A stretch of 64,000 bases of DNA from Isochrysis galbana (taxonomy: Eukaryota > Haptophyta > Isochrysidales > Isochrysidaceae): the NCBI GenBank assembly GCA_018136815.1, contig CM030936.1:248001-312000 (forward strand), read 5' to 3'. Below, in pieces: positions 33,389 through 45,487 of the stretch. A program made the translations under genes and the position numbers. The notes under the pieces were generated by a model that saw nothing but the letters and a program-made list of their open reading frames with translations, had not been told where the DNA came from and made no database searches. Each line of letters starts with the position of its first letter. The first letter of the stretch is position 1.

Positions 33389-34909
33389 GTTAATGAAGAG
33401 AGTAGAGGGTGTTGACTGAACATGATCCATCTCAGAAGCAGCAAGCACGGCTAAGAGCTAAGACGAGTGGACTCATGTTGATGCTAATAGTTGCCAGTAG
33501 CAGCAACACATGAACGCTAGTGCGTACGCCCGAGAAGAACGTTCGAGATGGCGGAGTGGCTTGGAAAGTGAGCTACGGCTCCGCATACCGGCTCCATTCA
33601 GTACATGGAGGTGCCGGCAAGAGCGTGCCGGCAAGAGAACGCCTAGAAATAAGAACGCATTGATTGGGAGAGAAAGCCGAGAGCGCGGCCACACTCGGAC
33701 ACGATGAGCGTGAACGCATTCAGAAGGAAAGGAAGCTGAGCATGAACGCCATGGACATAAAATTACGGCGCCGCCATGAAGAGAGAGAAGACGATGGTGC
33801 CTCCGCAAGAAAGCCCAGGAAAAAGATGGCGATCCGTAGTGGGCACACACGACGACGAGCCCATACACGAGGCTCGTGCCGAGCGCGACCACAAAGGCTA
33901 CTCGCGCGGGAAGTTGATGTGGTTGTCGTCGTATAACGAAGTTAACAAAATCAAGCCGTCTGTGATGAAGCCGGGCTGTGAAGCAAGTGCGGACCAGTCA
34001 GCGGTTGAGTCTGCGTCGTCAGACCAGCCAGCGGGTGAGTCTGCGTCTTCACGACCCACCGCAGCCTGGTGAGCCGCGCGCTAGTAAAACATGGCGAATG
34101 GCTCAGCGAAGAGCAACCACGCCCACCACCACCCGTCGCGTAGCACGTGTGGGACGTCGCAGCGCGTGGGCCACCAAGGCATTTCCGATGGCTGACCACT
34201 TGTGCTGCGGCTGGGTTACTCATCGATGAGCCACCCTCACAAGCCGACGGGTCGCCCCTACCCAACAAGGTTGGGCATAGGTATCGCCTCAGAACCATCT
34301 CTTGCCAGTGCCTAGCTCGTGTCAAAACGGCACTCACCAAGGGCATTAGGTCCCCAAACCATAGAGAAGAGATGGTGACTGTGCGCGATGGCCCGAGGAG
34401 CCGGGTGAGGAGTCCGACTTCGGCCCGAGCCATGGTGACGAGCCCGGCGAGATGCCTGGGCCACGCGACTCGCCCCGCCGCCTGAGACCACTTGTGGAGG
34501 TCCCGCCATGGGACGATGCCCATGGCGGGTCTTCTGCCACGTGGGCACCGCAATGCCCAGAATATCCCCCTCCTTCGGCGGTGAGATTAGCAACGCCGGG
34601 GGGAGAGTGCGGTGACGTGGCGCCACGTGGCGGAGGGATGGCGCGATGACTGAGGGCTCCTTTGAGGAGCGGCCCCTTGACACGCTGTGAGTTTGGCAGC
34701 GAGTGCATGTCGTGAGCGAGCCCGCTCTCCGGAGGAGATGCCTCTCCCGTGGCCGGGATACCAACGCCGAAGAGGCCTGCGAGCCGCAATCCCACGCTAT
34801 TTCTATCGGAATGCAGAAGCGAGGCGCTCGAAGACACGGGCACCGGGAGTACCTAAGACCAAGAGCAAGATTCCATGAGCAGTGCCAAGCTGGGATTATG
34901 GATTGCTCT
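33389..34909. other. Region without a recognised gene
   Basis: Contains a small tandem repeat at 34000-34050 (AGTCTGCGTCGTCAGACCAGC and its neighbour). A plus-strand frame at 34380-34646 is Pro/Glu-rich (GDEPGEMPGPRDSPRRLRPL) and may be decayed Gag. Nothing is firmly identified. Confidence 0.3.
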
Positions 34910-36615
34910 CTATCGGGGAGCCTCGGGAGGGCCAAAGACGTCGCCGTGGCCCATTTCGGCGCTTCGGCCTGCCATGAAAGTGGGAGTTGCGCTGAGAGTG
35001 TGCCTGCCCCCGCCACGCACCATGTCCGTCGGTGGGCCTGCCGCGTCGGCGACTGCACGGCACGAGGCCCGGGTGCTGCGCAGAAATGCTTGGGTGTCAA
35101 AGGCGTCCTCGGAGGTCGCAACAAATGGGTTGAGCATCAGCTTGCCGAGGGACATGAATCCTGCGCGAACGATATCGGCGAAAGAGAGCGAAAAACGGGG
35201 AATGAGCGAGAGGAGATGCACAGACGCCGTCGGCACCCGGCAGGCCAAGGGACTGTCAGAGCATGAGCGCACCATAGAAGACGAGGGTGACGATGAAGCA
35301 ACCAGGGACTGCCATCCATAGTAGGCGAGGGACGAGCCCAAGCGGCGCCATCATCACGTAGATTGTTACCATGAGTTCGAGGAGCTGACGAAACAGACAG
35401 GGGGAGGGCTCAGACGACCAAGGCGCCAGCCAAGCGCTGGGAGTCGTCATGCCGGAAGGCACGGCGTTGACGTGGGAGCGTAAGATTATGAGAGTACGTC
35501 CCCAATATACCACCTCTAGCAACTGCCCCATTGCTGCGCTTTGGTACATCGTAAATTCCGATGTCTTGTCAGGACTCACCTGCGTGTATGCCAGCGGCAC
35601 AGGTGTCGAGAGGTACATGAGCACACTCGCCGCCGCTCCCCTCATCTTGGAGACGTTACCACTCACTCGGTTGAGCAGCGCCCCATGCATCGAAGGCGGC
35701 ACATCGCGCCGCAAAACCCGTGAGAAGTGCGCATTGAACCAGGAATAGGCGACCGACAAGGGTGTGGATGAGTCGAGAGCCATGGGGCGGAGGGCCTCCG
35801 CCTCGCCCTTGGTGAGCAACGCGTCGTCCAGCAGACCCTGCACAAGGCACCAGTACCGTGAGGCAAGGTCGAGGGTGGGGCAGCAACAAAGACAGTCACT
35901 AGAAAATCCCGCAAGGACTTCCCACGATCGAGCAGCTATGTCTTTGGGCGATTATCCTGGTGTCAGATCCTGGGACCAGACTCGTCTGACGCAGCCGCCG
36001 CGCACGCGACTGCCAACCTCACCTGCAGCACCTTCTCCATCCCTTCTTGAGGGTCAGACGTGAGAGCTGGGTCGATCGACGCCACGTGGAGAGCGTGTGC
36101 TAGCCAAAGCAGGCGCATCAGTGTCTCCATGTCTTCAGCTTTTTGCACGTGCCCAGAGAGAAGTACGACCGTGTCCACCTGCGAGTAGGGTATAAGCTCG
36201 TGGGTGCGGCGCGATTTAACCCGAACTCGTCCCACGCCAGTGCTTTGGCAAGCCTTGGAGCGCCCATTGGCTGGATTGAGCGGTTGGCCAAGCATACCGT
36301 TTGGCCGTTGACTGTGCCGCACAGCTCACGAAGCCTCCACCAGCGCGTGAAGACAGTAGCGTTGAAAAAGGAGAGAATAAAAGTGACAAAGGTTGTGCAC
36401 ATATTGAAGAAGGCATCGCAGTCGTGGAATACGTAGAAGAGGAGCGTTTTTTTCTGACCGTCTCTGACGGCTCGGCGGATTGGATTGTAAACTTGGCAGA
36501 GAAGGAACGCAAGGCAGACGGTGAAGGAGCACATCCGCCAAACGTCCGGCAACACGGACACGTGCTGGAGCGCCGAGAAGCGCGGTAGCCTGAGCCTCGG
36601 GCGGCCAGGCGCCAT
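34910..36615 (-). CDS. Bestrophin-like anion channel
   Basis: Five exons, 36615-36298, 36178-36023, 35837-35580, 35384-35273 and 35160-34910, with GT-AG borders and agreeing phases, give 364 residues, close to the bestrophin core length. Exon 1 has two hydrophobic stretches and the block SFFNATVFTRWWRLRELCGT, the RWW signature that follows the second bestrophin helix. Exon 3 contains STPVPLAYTQ, equivalent to the LPLVYTQ helix. Exon 5 begins FMSLGKLMLNPFVATSEDAF, matching the KVAExLINPFGEDDDDF region. The acidic cluster that forms the calcium clasp in animal bestrophins is shortened (ATSEDAFD), so calcium gating may differ. The start ATG at 36615 lies just inside a CT-rich leader. Some algal bestrophins carry chloride or bicarbonate in chloroplast or plasma membranes; location here is unknown. 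Confidence 0.8.
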
Positions 36616-37561
36616 GACCTCCCACGCACTGGTCTCCTCTGCCTCTGCCCCGCTCTCCCTAGCTCTCCGTCTCCCTTTGTTTCTCCCTGCTCTTCTCCCC
36701 CACCCACCCCCGGACTTCTCCCCTTCTCTCCCCCTCCCCCGCTCTCTCTTCTCCGTGTGAAGTCCACCTACGATCGGAGACGTGAGGGGTGGATGGCGTG
36801 GGTTCTGAGGCGCAGCGTGGGCGGCGTCACGCCTGCCCTGCACGAGCAGTTGCCCTCTCCCAGCGATGTCCCCCTTGCGGCGGCGGCGGAAGGAAGGGCG
36901 CGGACTGCCCAGCCGTAGCCCACCCCTCACCGCGACAAGAGGTAGGGAGGGTGCGCCTAGTCCAACGCGTGGGCTGCCCCTCGCGGCGGCAGAGGGAGCA
37001 CGAGGCTGTGCGGTTGGTTGGGGGCGGCGGCGGCGGCGGCCGTCGCGCGCACCACAGAGAGGCGACGGGCGCCGAGAGGGCGACCGGGGGCCTGCGAAAA
37101 AAAACCCGGGGGGAGAGGCGAAATCTAGCACTAGTAGTAGTAAGGTGCACCCGGCGTAGAGGCGGAAGTTGGCGCGCGCCGGCTGGTACAGTTCTTGGTG
37201 GGCCGAACTGCTCTTGCAGGTGAGCATCTCTGGCATGCCCATGGCGACCAGGGCCAAGGGATGGGTCTGAGCTTGCCTCTGACTATCGCCGATCCGCGAG
37301 ACTCGAACGCGTTCGCCGCGCACAGCCCCGTGCTGTGCGTCGAGCGTCTCGAGCGCTCGCTCTGCGAAACGGCGCGATTTCTTGTAGCGATTTTCGAATA
37401 GTCGTTCGCGCTGGGGATGGGCGCATCTGCACAATCCATATATGCCCCACTCTCATCCCCCACGCCCTCCCCCTCTTCATGCATCTGAGCGCGCCCACTG
37501 TATGCCGTTTTGCGCACTCACCAGCATCGCCCGTCGCCCCTCCGAGGCCCCTCCCGGACAG
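36616..37561. other. 5' flank of the bestrophin gene, GC-rich
   Basis: 36630-36760 is a pyrimidine-rich leader (read on plus). The rest is GC-rich and no gene is recognised. A divergent promoter for the small plus-strand frame at 37562 is possible. Confidence 0.4.
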
Positions 37562-37750
37562 ATGCCGCAAAAGAGGAAAAGCGCGCGCTCGGTGTACATG
37601 AAGGCGATGTGGGCGGTGAAGAAGAAGAAGGCTGAAGAGCAGCAGGCCATCCCAGCTGGTGCTCAGTCGGCAGCGATCGCCGAGGCAGCAGCGGCAGATG
37701 GGCAAAGCGGCTCTGAGAGCGACGAGGAGGCTTTTTCGTCAAGGAGATAG
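37562..37750 (+). CDS. Small basic/acidic open frame, unrecognised
   Basis: 62 codons starting MPQKRKSARSVYMKAMWAVK and ending in an acidic tail (SGSESDEEAFSSRR). The frame may continue by splicing into the neighbouring frame from about 37762 (FSNDEVVEAFAGAGVDARRQ). It could be a hypothetical gene or a transposon N-terminus; evidence is weak. Confidence 0.25.
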   Translation: MPQKRKSARSVYMKAMWAVKKKKAEEQQAIPAGAQSAAIAEAAAADGQSGSESDEEAFSSRR

Positions 37751-39185
37751 AAAATTCCATCGTGTTCTCGAACGACGAGGTGGTAGAAGCTTTTGCAGGT
37801 GCTGGCGTCGATGCTCGGCGACAAGCAGATCGAGACAGGCAGCGCCGATCCTGTCGAACCCGCGTGAGCCTTGCCCATGCGCAGGGCAGTCTGCCACATT
37901 TGTTTGGGTGGGTGACCGAGTCGCTTGGCGAGGAAGGAAGACAAAGTACTGGCCCATGGCGAGGAGCGAGGACGCTGTTGGAGGAAGGGGAGGAGAGTGA
38001 AGCGCGTGTGGTGGTGGAGAAGGCTGGGAGGACGACTCTGGAGTTTCGTCAGATGCGCCCATACAGTATTTGTTGCTATCCATCTTTGTTGCTATCCATC
38101 AAATGTCAAACGAAGGAAGGGGCTTCACAACTGGCATAGCTGCGTGGAGAATGAGAGTAAGAGGTCCCCAGACCCCAGAAACCCTCATCATCAAGCACAA
38201 TAGCCTTGACCTTGCTGCCTATGTTATCACATCCCAATCGCCCTCGTCCTCGCCGGCCACCGATCGCCCTTGCGATAAAAACTTGTGCGCTGCATACTGC
38301 ATACTCCATCGTCACCACCACTTGCCACTTGCTGCCACACCTTTTGTCGCCCCGCACAATCACCACCCTCCCTCCCTTTTCGCTTTTCGCCTCCGCTCTG
38401 CTCTGGCCGCCGCCGCCGCAGCAGCATGACCACCGCCTGCGACCATCACTACGACATCCTCCCCGTCGAGCGCGCCGCCACCGCCCCCGCACCTCTTCTG
38501 AACTTGGCGGCCAGCGCACCAACTTTGGCGCTTGGCGCCTCCGCGCCATGTTGCCTCTCGCCATCCAAGCCCTCCCTTCCTTCCCACCCGCGCCTCAGCT
38601 CTGCTCTTTGCCGCCGCTGGCCGCGCACGGCCGCTGCCTGCGATCGCTGTGGTGGGCGCGCCTTGCCCGACAGCACAGCGGCACGCTCACGGCCAGTACT
38701 TCGGCGGTGCTGCACCGGCGCGCTCCCCGCACAGATGCTCGGTGCTCGGCGGAGATGCTGCGCGGCCCGGCCATCGATGGCGGGGCGGGCGCACCGTGTT
38801 GTAGAGTGAGCGCGCGGCGATGGCGGCGGGTGTGGTGCGAGTGTCTGTGGCGGCGAGGCGAAGCGGGCTGGTCCGGCCAGTGAGTGGGGGGAGGGCCGAA
38901 GTGCTCCGGAACTCCGGAGGCGCCGTCGTGCGTGGGAGGTGCGGGCGGCGCTGTTTAAGGTGATTGTAGAAAGAGACGGGTCGAGCGGGGGGCGGGGGGG
39001 CCGCTCCGGACGTGCGGTCCGGAGCGGGGAGGGGTGCGGTCCGGAGCGGGGAGGGGTCGGTCCGGAGTGGTGTGATTTTGGCGGGGGCGCGAGGCCCCCT
39101 TCCGTGGTAACCAATCACCAATCATAAGATTAGTCTCGAAAACTCGAACGCTGTATGGTGGCCCGGGGGACGGTGGGCGGCGCGA
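37751..39185. other. Region without a recognised gene, with tandem GTCCGGAGCGGGG units
   Basis: 38210-38880 is open in several frames on both strands because of composition. At 39005-39070 a roughly 23-bp unit containing GGTCCGGAGCGGGGAGGGG repeats three times. Reading minus, 39120-39080 contains ATTGGTTACCACGGAAGGGG, similar in layout to the hairpin-led elements. Confidence 0.35.
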
Positions 39186-42100
39186 ATGTTCGGCGCGTCG
39201 GCGTCCCGCGCGACCCGCGTGTTTACAGTGGGGCAGAGCGTGCTGTTCGGGCGGAACGACCTAGAGACGAGGGAGAAGCGCGTCTCGTGAGGCCTGCTGC
39301 CATTCCTGAAAGCTCCCCCCCCCCCCCCCCCCCGCCTCATCCCCCGGCTGGCCGCGTCCCTCTTCTCTCCCTCTCTCTCCTTCCCTCTGTTCCTCTCTCT
39401 CTCCCCCCCCCTCCCGTTGCCCCCCCTCCTCCCCCCCCCCCCCCCTTTCAGGCGGCGGCGCTCACGCGACCGCTGCCAGCACCCTCTACTTCCCCTCGCC
39501 CGCACCTGCCGTCCTCCGCCGACCCTTCACGCCTTCGCCGCCTGATGTGAGCACAAGCCTAGCCTCGGTCAAACATGGACAAACACCTCTGACCCCCCAT
39601 CCCCCACTGGCTGCCGTCCTTCCCCACTCCCTTCCCCTCAGACGAAAGCAGCTCTTGCTTGAGGCGCTGGCAAGTGGCAAGCTGAGAGTGAGCAATATTG
39701 GCGGCAATTCGATCTGCTTACAGTACCATCTGGCAGCGAGAGGCGATGTGAAGCGTGAGGAGCTGCTAGAGAACGGGCAAAGCGTGAACCTACATACTGC
39801 CGACCTGCCTGTAACGGTCTACCTCGCGATGCAAGCCGATGCGGCAACAGCAACGGCAGCGATAGTTGACGACTCATCCAAGCCGGTGAAGTCGGAGAGC
39901 TTCTCGGCCTACATGATGCACCCTGTCCACATCAAGAGCATGCCTTCATTGCCGATGGCCAGCAATGACTCAGTACAGCTGCAGGACTCAAATGGTGCAG
40001 AGAAGACTATCGCTAGTGAGGATCCACCTGCCAATATTCACCACATGCCTTCATCGCCGACGGTGAGCGAGGGCTCAGCGCGGCTGTACACCTCAAGTAG
40101 TGCAGCGCAAGCCGTTGCAAGTGACATTCCACGTATAGGTGAAGCTGCGAGTGAATCTGCGTGCATGGGCACATCAATGATTGCGGAGCTGCCAAGGGTG
40201 CCAGTTGCGCCTTCGGACGAAAGAGCAGGTGGCAGTCCTTCCCGGGACGATCCAGACTCTCTTTCAGCGCAAGGAGCCCGAATGATGCCGAGTCGAGCCG
40301 AGAGCGAGGCTGACCTTGACCACGGCGCTCCAATCGTGTACAAGCACACAGAGTCGTTGGATATTCCCCACAATGCCATGGCACATCCGTCATTGATTGA
40401 TTCGGTTAGTTGCGACACGGCGGAGGCTGCGGCAACTCTCGCGTACGAGCCGAGCAGGGCGGTGCGGCGCCCCACTCGAGTGCAACCTGCGACTGCTGAT
40501 GGCACTCACGAAATTGAAGGAGAGAGCATTTCAAACGCTCGAATGGCGCTGCTGCCTTCTAGGGCGCCCGCATCAGCCGTCATCTTGCTGGATGACTCGG
40601 ACGACGAAACTATGGGCGACGAAGGCCTGCTCGTGCGCCACGCACACAGGTATTCTCCCCTCTCAGATCGAGAACGGCGACAAGAGGGTATTTGCATACG
40701 TGATGACTGGGAAGACGCGGATGATGACGAGGAGGACGTTCTCGAGGCTGCATGGCGGGAGTACAACCAGAAGCGGCGAACAGCGGGGAGCCGGGCGGCA
40801 CACTCGTCCGAGATTGGTGGACAAGGCACCTCGTCCAAGAAAGTGACGCGGGGAGGGGGGGTGCGCGATGCAAATGCCAATGGTCTAGGCGCTGCATCAC
40901 ATATAGTGCACATGGCAGCAGGCATGGAATGCGCCGAGGCCAAGCCTAGCACGACACCTGCAGACGCGACCACGTTGAAGGCGCCCGGTTGGTCCGAGGA
41001 TGGGATTGCACAAGGCGCAGTCTGTGCATCATCCGTCTCTAGTGTTTGCTCCCACTCAGGCGCGAGGGCCGAATGGCAGATACGCACGCATGGACGGTTC
41101 CGTTGCTGGGGCGATAGCGTAGTGCAAGAGCAGATCGAGCTGGCGTGGCGCAGGTGCGCCGCCGGCCTAATGCGGCTGTCGAGCTGGCTGGTCGGCTTGG
41201 CTTGTCGATGGCTCGGCCCCTCGCACAAGCAACACGTGCTCGCAATGATACGTCTTTGCGACTCCCAGCATCAAACTGTCTTTCACCTCCCCTGCATTGC
41301 AGACATGCTGCAACCGTTGACGTCAACGTCGAGGACGAGTGCTTCTCGGTGCAGTTGTCCCCAAGCCCTATGCGCCGCTTCCGCCCTGGCGAGCCTGAGA
41401 GTTGGCGGCCAGTCCGTCGCTGCCCCTCCCCGCATCCCTCGGATCGGCCTCCGCGGATCATCGGGATACGGCCAGACAGTCCTCGGAACTCCATTACCGA
41501 TCATGGTGGCGCGCGGCCACTCGAGTGCAACCCAGTTTCGCCCGTCGACCACGGTCAGCGACGTGAGATTCCCAGCGTGTCATCGAGCACCTTTGCACAC
41601 AGGTGGGCCGAGCTACTACCCGAGGCAGACGAGGCAGACAGCCCCAAGCAGAGAGGCTCCTACCTCTCTTCAGTAGTGGTGTCGGATGCCACTGTTTCGC
41701 GTGCCCCGGCCACTTCCGACTCGTCGGGTTCCATTGCCACGCCCGTCCCGCGGGCCAAGGCCCCGCAGACCACCTTGGCGCTTGCGACGGGTCGACGAGC
41801 AAGGATCAAAGACCTAGTGAGCCAGCCTGAGCTCAACGGCATTGTGGTACGCGTGGGGAGGAAGCTCGAGAAGGGGAAGGCTGCGGGGCGTTTCGAGATC
41901 ATAGTCCACGGCAAGGTGATAGCGGTCAAGCCCGAGTGCCTCCTCGTCGTGGATGAGCCTCCCAGCGAGGATGAGGGGGATCGGGTCTCTCTCAGCGATG
42001 CACCTATTATAGACCAAGGAGATAGCGCTACTATTCACGAGATGGCCAATGCCAACACCCGAGAGCAAGATGGGGCGTCGTGTTCAACGGGGATGCGGGC

Positions 42101-44011
42101 CGTGGGTAAGTCGGGCGCTGACCCCCCTCGAGGCTTCACGGCCCAATCCAAACCCGGAAGTTCCTCGTCGATCAGCGCGGCCGAAGGTAGACCGGCGTCT
42201 ACCAGCCTTGTGGCGCAGCTAGCTGACATTAGGAAGCGCAGGGCCGCTGACTTTAACGCGGCTTGCGCGAGCAAGGACAGCTCTAAGGGTGACACTGCAC
42301 GTGCAGATGCCCCGGCCGCGGCAGAGGGCGCCGCACCTTGTTGCAGCCGCTCCCACGGATCGGCAAGAGCGTTAACCGCATCACTGCACGTCCTCTCCTA
42401 TAATCTTTGGTTCGAAAATCCGAACACCTTTGATGTCCGCATGGAGGAGGTGAAAGAGCTTGCCGACTCCGCAAAGCAGCACTTCTTACGGTGTCCGTAG
42501 TAGTCACCCGCATGCACCCTCCATTTCAGGTCGCGCGCATTGCCGCCGGCGGTGACAACCCGGGAGCTCCACCAGCTGCGCTCTTCATGCAGGTGCACCC
42601 CATCAGCTAGCCATGCAGCACTTGTTCAAACCACCACGCCCTTCTTGGATCCGGTGTACCTCCGCCGTGCGCGTCGCGTGCAAATGCTAGCCCCACTTCT
42701 CCCGCCACAGGAGGCGACGCCTAGACTGTTGCGCCTTCTTCTTCCACGCCTGCATCAAATAGGATATCGCGCACCAGCTGTCCAGGTGAGCATGGCAACA
42801 CAATTGTCCTTCAGATGGTCGTCAACAACATGCCAACGCCGTAGTCGACGATGGCGTGCCCGATGACTGACGGGTCCTTTCTGGACGTCTACATTTTTGC
42901 GCAGTTTCTTGGGGACGCTCCCTTCAACGGAATCGAGCCCTACTTTGTGGCCATCACCACGCGCGCGCCTTTGGCAGAGTTGGACCCAAACACCCGCAAG
43001 TGGGTCCCTTTTGAGAACTCGTTCACGCGTCGCGGTGTTTTGATGGCGGAGACAGCTTGGATTGGTAACAGTCCTACCGGCCGGACTGAGGACGGAGCGC
43101 CCATCCTCTTGGCCACTGCCCATCTCGAGTCGTATTTGGGCCCGGAGCTAAATCAGCAAGTGCTTGCCGAACGCGTCCATCAACTAAAGGAGGTGCGATC
43201 CTCCACTCCATCACAATCTTGTCGTTTGAGTCTCCCGACATCTGCCTACTCCACAAGTCACACCCTGTCGCCGCTGCCGGTGCCCTCCTCCATCCGTGAG
43301 TGGGTCTACTGAATGCGGCCCTACCTCGATACGAATATGCTTTGATCGAACTAACATACTACCCTCTTGGTAGACGGGGCGGATCCTCGCCGAGGAGTTG
43401 TTGCGGCGCGGGTGCGCGTTTGTCATCTTTGCTGGCGATATGAATTGGAGCGACAAGGTGCGTACCAGGCGTTGTCCTCATTTGCCTACGCCCTGATGTT
43501 GTGATCACAGCGACTGCGCCCTCTGCACGCGCTCCCACGCCTACTCGGCACCTCGCGCAAACAGGAGAGTGGCGATGCCCTTGCCGTCCTGCGTTCATCG
43601 GGTGGCCTTGCACAGCATTGGCACGACGCATGGCAGGTGCGCATCTTTTCCCGGCACTTGCTATACTACACCAGTGCTCGACCTAGCGGTCGAGTTCACC
43701 TTCGCCTGGACAGCCAAGCCGAGTGCGTCTTCCATCTTGTCTGCCCGTAGAGCCTGGGGTGCCCGCGCGATCGCAAGGCCACGCTTGGGGGCTCTTGGCG
43801 GCTCGATCGGTGCTATTACTTGTGCGCGGAAGACGCCACCAGCAACTCTATCGGTGGCGGCAGCCGCATGCTCCGGCCGTCGGCAATGGATCTAGTGGGG
43901 CGCGAACAGCGCAATGGCCTAGAGGGAATGCAGTACTTCACGAAGGCGGGCAAGCGGCAGCGACTGCTCCCCTCGGACCATAAGGGACTTCTAGTCACTT
44001 TCACGACGTGA
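39186..44011 (+). CDS. FHA domain-TDP2 (tyrosyl-DNA phosphodiesterase 2) fusion protein
   Basis: TDP2 enzymes remove topoisomerase II tyrosyl adducts from 5' DNA ends. Exons: 39186-39286, 39642-41153, 41303-42449, 42530-42592, 42711-42785, 42845-43192, 43374-43457, 43511-43636 and one or two more ending at 44011. GT-AG borders and phases agree through the eighth. Exon 1 plus exon 2 rebuild a PNKP/aprataxin-type FHA domain: FTVGQSVLFGRND (residues 13-25), KRVSRKQ (31-37, across the splice), LRVSNIGGN. A long Ser-rich linker carries VILLDDSDDE (347-356), a SUMO-interaction-like motif with CK2-type acidic serines. Near 715-755 is a KOW/SH3-like stretch, LNGIVVRVGRKLEKGKAAGR. The catalytic domain keeps Asn905 (LSYNLWF), Glu942 (FMQEATP), His1059 (ATAHLES), Asp1104/Asn1106 (FAGDMNWSD) and the terminal PSDHKGLLVTF. 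The final exon border near 43690-43800 is unresolved. Confidence 0.85.
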
Positions 44012-44036
44012 GGAGTGTGGGCTACATCTCCCCACT

Positions 44037-44324
44037 TTGTCCCTCGTCCACGCCGCGGAGCGCGGGCACGCGCAGGTGGTGCACGACCTGCTCAATGCGG
44101 GCGCCGCGCTGCGCGAGCTGCCCGGCACGGAGGGCGAGTGCGCGCACGCGCGCTGCAGGACGCGCGGCACGTGCTGCCGCTCATGCAGGCGGCCGCGGCG
44201 TGAGCAGCCGCGGCGTGGAGCGTGCGCTGGGGCCCGGTGCGCACCAAACAAAACAAATAGCAGATCCGAACGGGCACGTCTCGTATGTGAGGAAGATGCA
44301 GAGGTGTGGATCAAAAACCTTTGA
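44037..44324 (+). pseudogene. Ankyrin-repeat fragment
   Basis: LVHAAERGHAQVVHDLLNAG is one well-formed ankyrin repeat, directly downstream of the TDP2-type gene. The following residues do not continue the repeat and no start or partner exon was found. It is probably a gene fragment, or an exon of a gene I could not assemble. Confidence 0.5.
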
Positions 44325-44595
44325 ACATGTCTGCTACTGCTACTAGAAGGCGATCCACCGCTGGGGATGCGCACCGAGCACATCGCCCTCATCCCTTGCT
44401 CGCTCCCCCTTCCGCTTCCGCTCCCCCCAATCGTTCCCTTTTCTTTGGTTTCTGGGGGTGCGGCCCGTGTGCACTACTTCGAGCTATGCATGGGGTCCTC
44501 CGGCAAAATTTTCGAAAAATACTCAATTTCAGGCCTCTGACGGCCGCGCAGAAATATACAACGGGCCCCCTCCGGTATAATTTTATCGATGGCCT

Positions 44596-45100
44596 TCAAG
44601 CGCGCCTCTCGCAGCGCATTACGAAGCCATGGTCATCACCAGCAAACACGGTCGATACAGCCTGGTGTACGCACCGCACATACAATACTTCTATGATTTC
44701 ATGGACTTGAAGCCACGACGCCCCCCGGGCCGGGGACCGCCCCAAGCCGCCGGAGCCGAAGTGCTCCCAGGCTCCCAGGCCTCTGCCCCACCTGACAACG
44801 ACGTCGACATGGCGCCCCATCGCCCCATCTCGCGTGTCAACCCTGTTCCCGGCGTCCAATCCATCGAAATCGTCGAGGATGCACCCCGAGTCAAATCTCC
44901 GTCTTTACGGAACTCACGAGCAAGTACCGGCACCACCCCCACGCTGTCCCCACGGTCCACGACCACCCAACGTTCAGCGCCGCCCTCTCCGAGCCCCTTG
45001 AGCACCGCCGAGTTATCCACGTCCGAGTCCGAGCCAACTTTAATTTCGACGGGCCGTGTGCCCGATAGCCGCCGGTTCTCGCCCCTCCTCGAAAAGACCG
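44596..45100 (+). pseudogene. Retrotransposon-associated open frame
   Basis: The open frame from 44629 encodes a Pro/Ser/Thr-rich protein starting MVITSKHGRYSLVYAPHIQY and runs into the RNase H remnant. It is probably part of the same element (Gag or linker). No domain is recognised. Confidence 0.35.
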
Positions 45101-45420
45101 TCCGTTCATTGTCAAGACCGATGGCGCTAGTAAACTCGGCATAGCCGGCATCCTAGCTTAAAGGGACGACGAGGGACGCGAGCGCGTGGTCGCATATTAC
45201 GGCCGTAGCTTGAGCCCCGCAGAACGCCACTGGACTGTCACAGAGATCGAGCTTTTGGCCGCGTTAGAATCCATTCGGAATTGGAGACCCTACTTGTGGG
45301 GCCGCCATTTCACCCTCGTCGTTGATCATTCCGCGCTACGATGGCTCCATACGATGAAGGACCAAGTCGCCGGCGGCCCAGCCTCGCGGCTTATGCAACA
45401 ACACGCGCCAAGGTGTACGG
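45101..45420 (+). pseudogene. Ty3/Gypsy RNase H remnant
   Basis: PFIVKTDGASKLGIAGILA, one stop codon (TAA at 45160), then RDDEGRERVVAYYGRSLSPA, ERHWTVTEIELLAALESIRN and HFTLVVDHSALRWLHTM. These are the consecutive conserved blocks of Gypsy RNase H (TDAS, SLSPAE, TExELLA, TDHSAL). Reverse transcriptase and integrase are absent. Confidence 0.85.
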
Positions 45421-45487
45421 GCAGGTGCGCTGAGGGCTGTCGTGTTAGTACCGGGCTAGTGAGAGTAGTGGTACTAATGCTCAGTTA
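45419..45487 (+). repeat. LTR-edge repeat, copy 2
   Basis: CGGGCAGGTGCGCTGAGGG then TAGTACCGGGCTAGTGAGAG and GTACTAATGCTCAG, matching 33322-33388 and 63093-63170. It follows the RNase H remnant directly. The next block, AGTGGGGTTGGCTAGGAT, recurs at 59577. Confidence 0.7.

Noticed and set aside
32480..33393. Long frames on both strands at 32.5-33.4 kb
   Set aside because: GC-rich shadow frames with no recognisable motif.
38206..38883. Overlapping long frames on both strands at 38.2-39.1 kb
   Set aside because: They are open because of GC composition, show no domain, and lack consistent splice structure.
39547..41676. A separate gene beginning at 39547
   Set aside because: The residues before the splice acceptor at 39640 are intron. 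Exon 1 at 39186 joins in phase and completes the FHA domain, and the 3' part changes frame at an intron.
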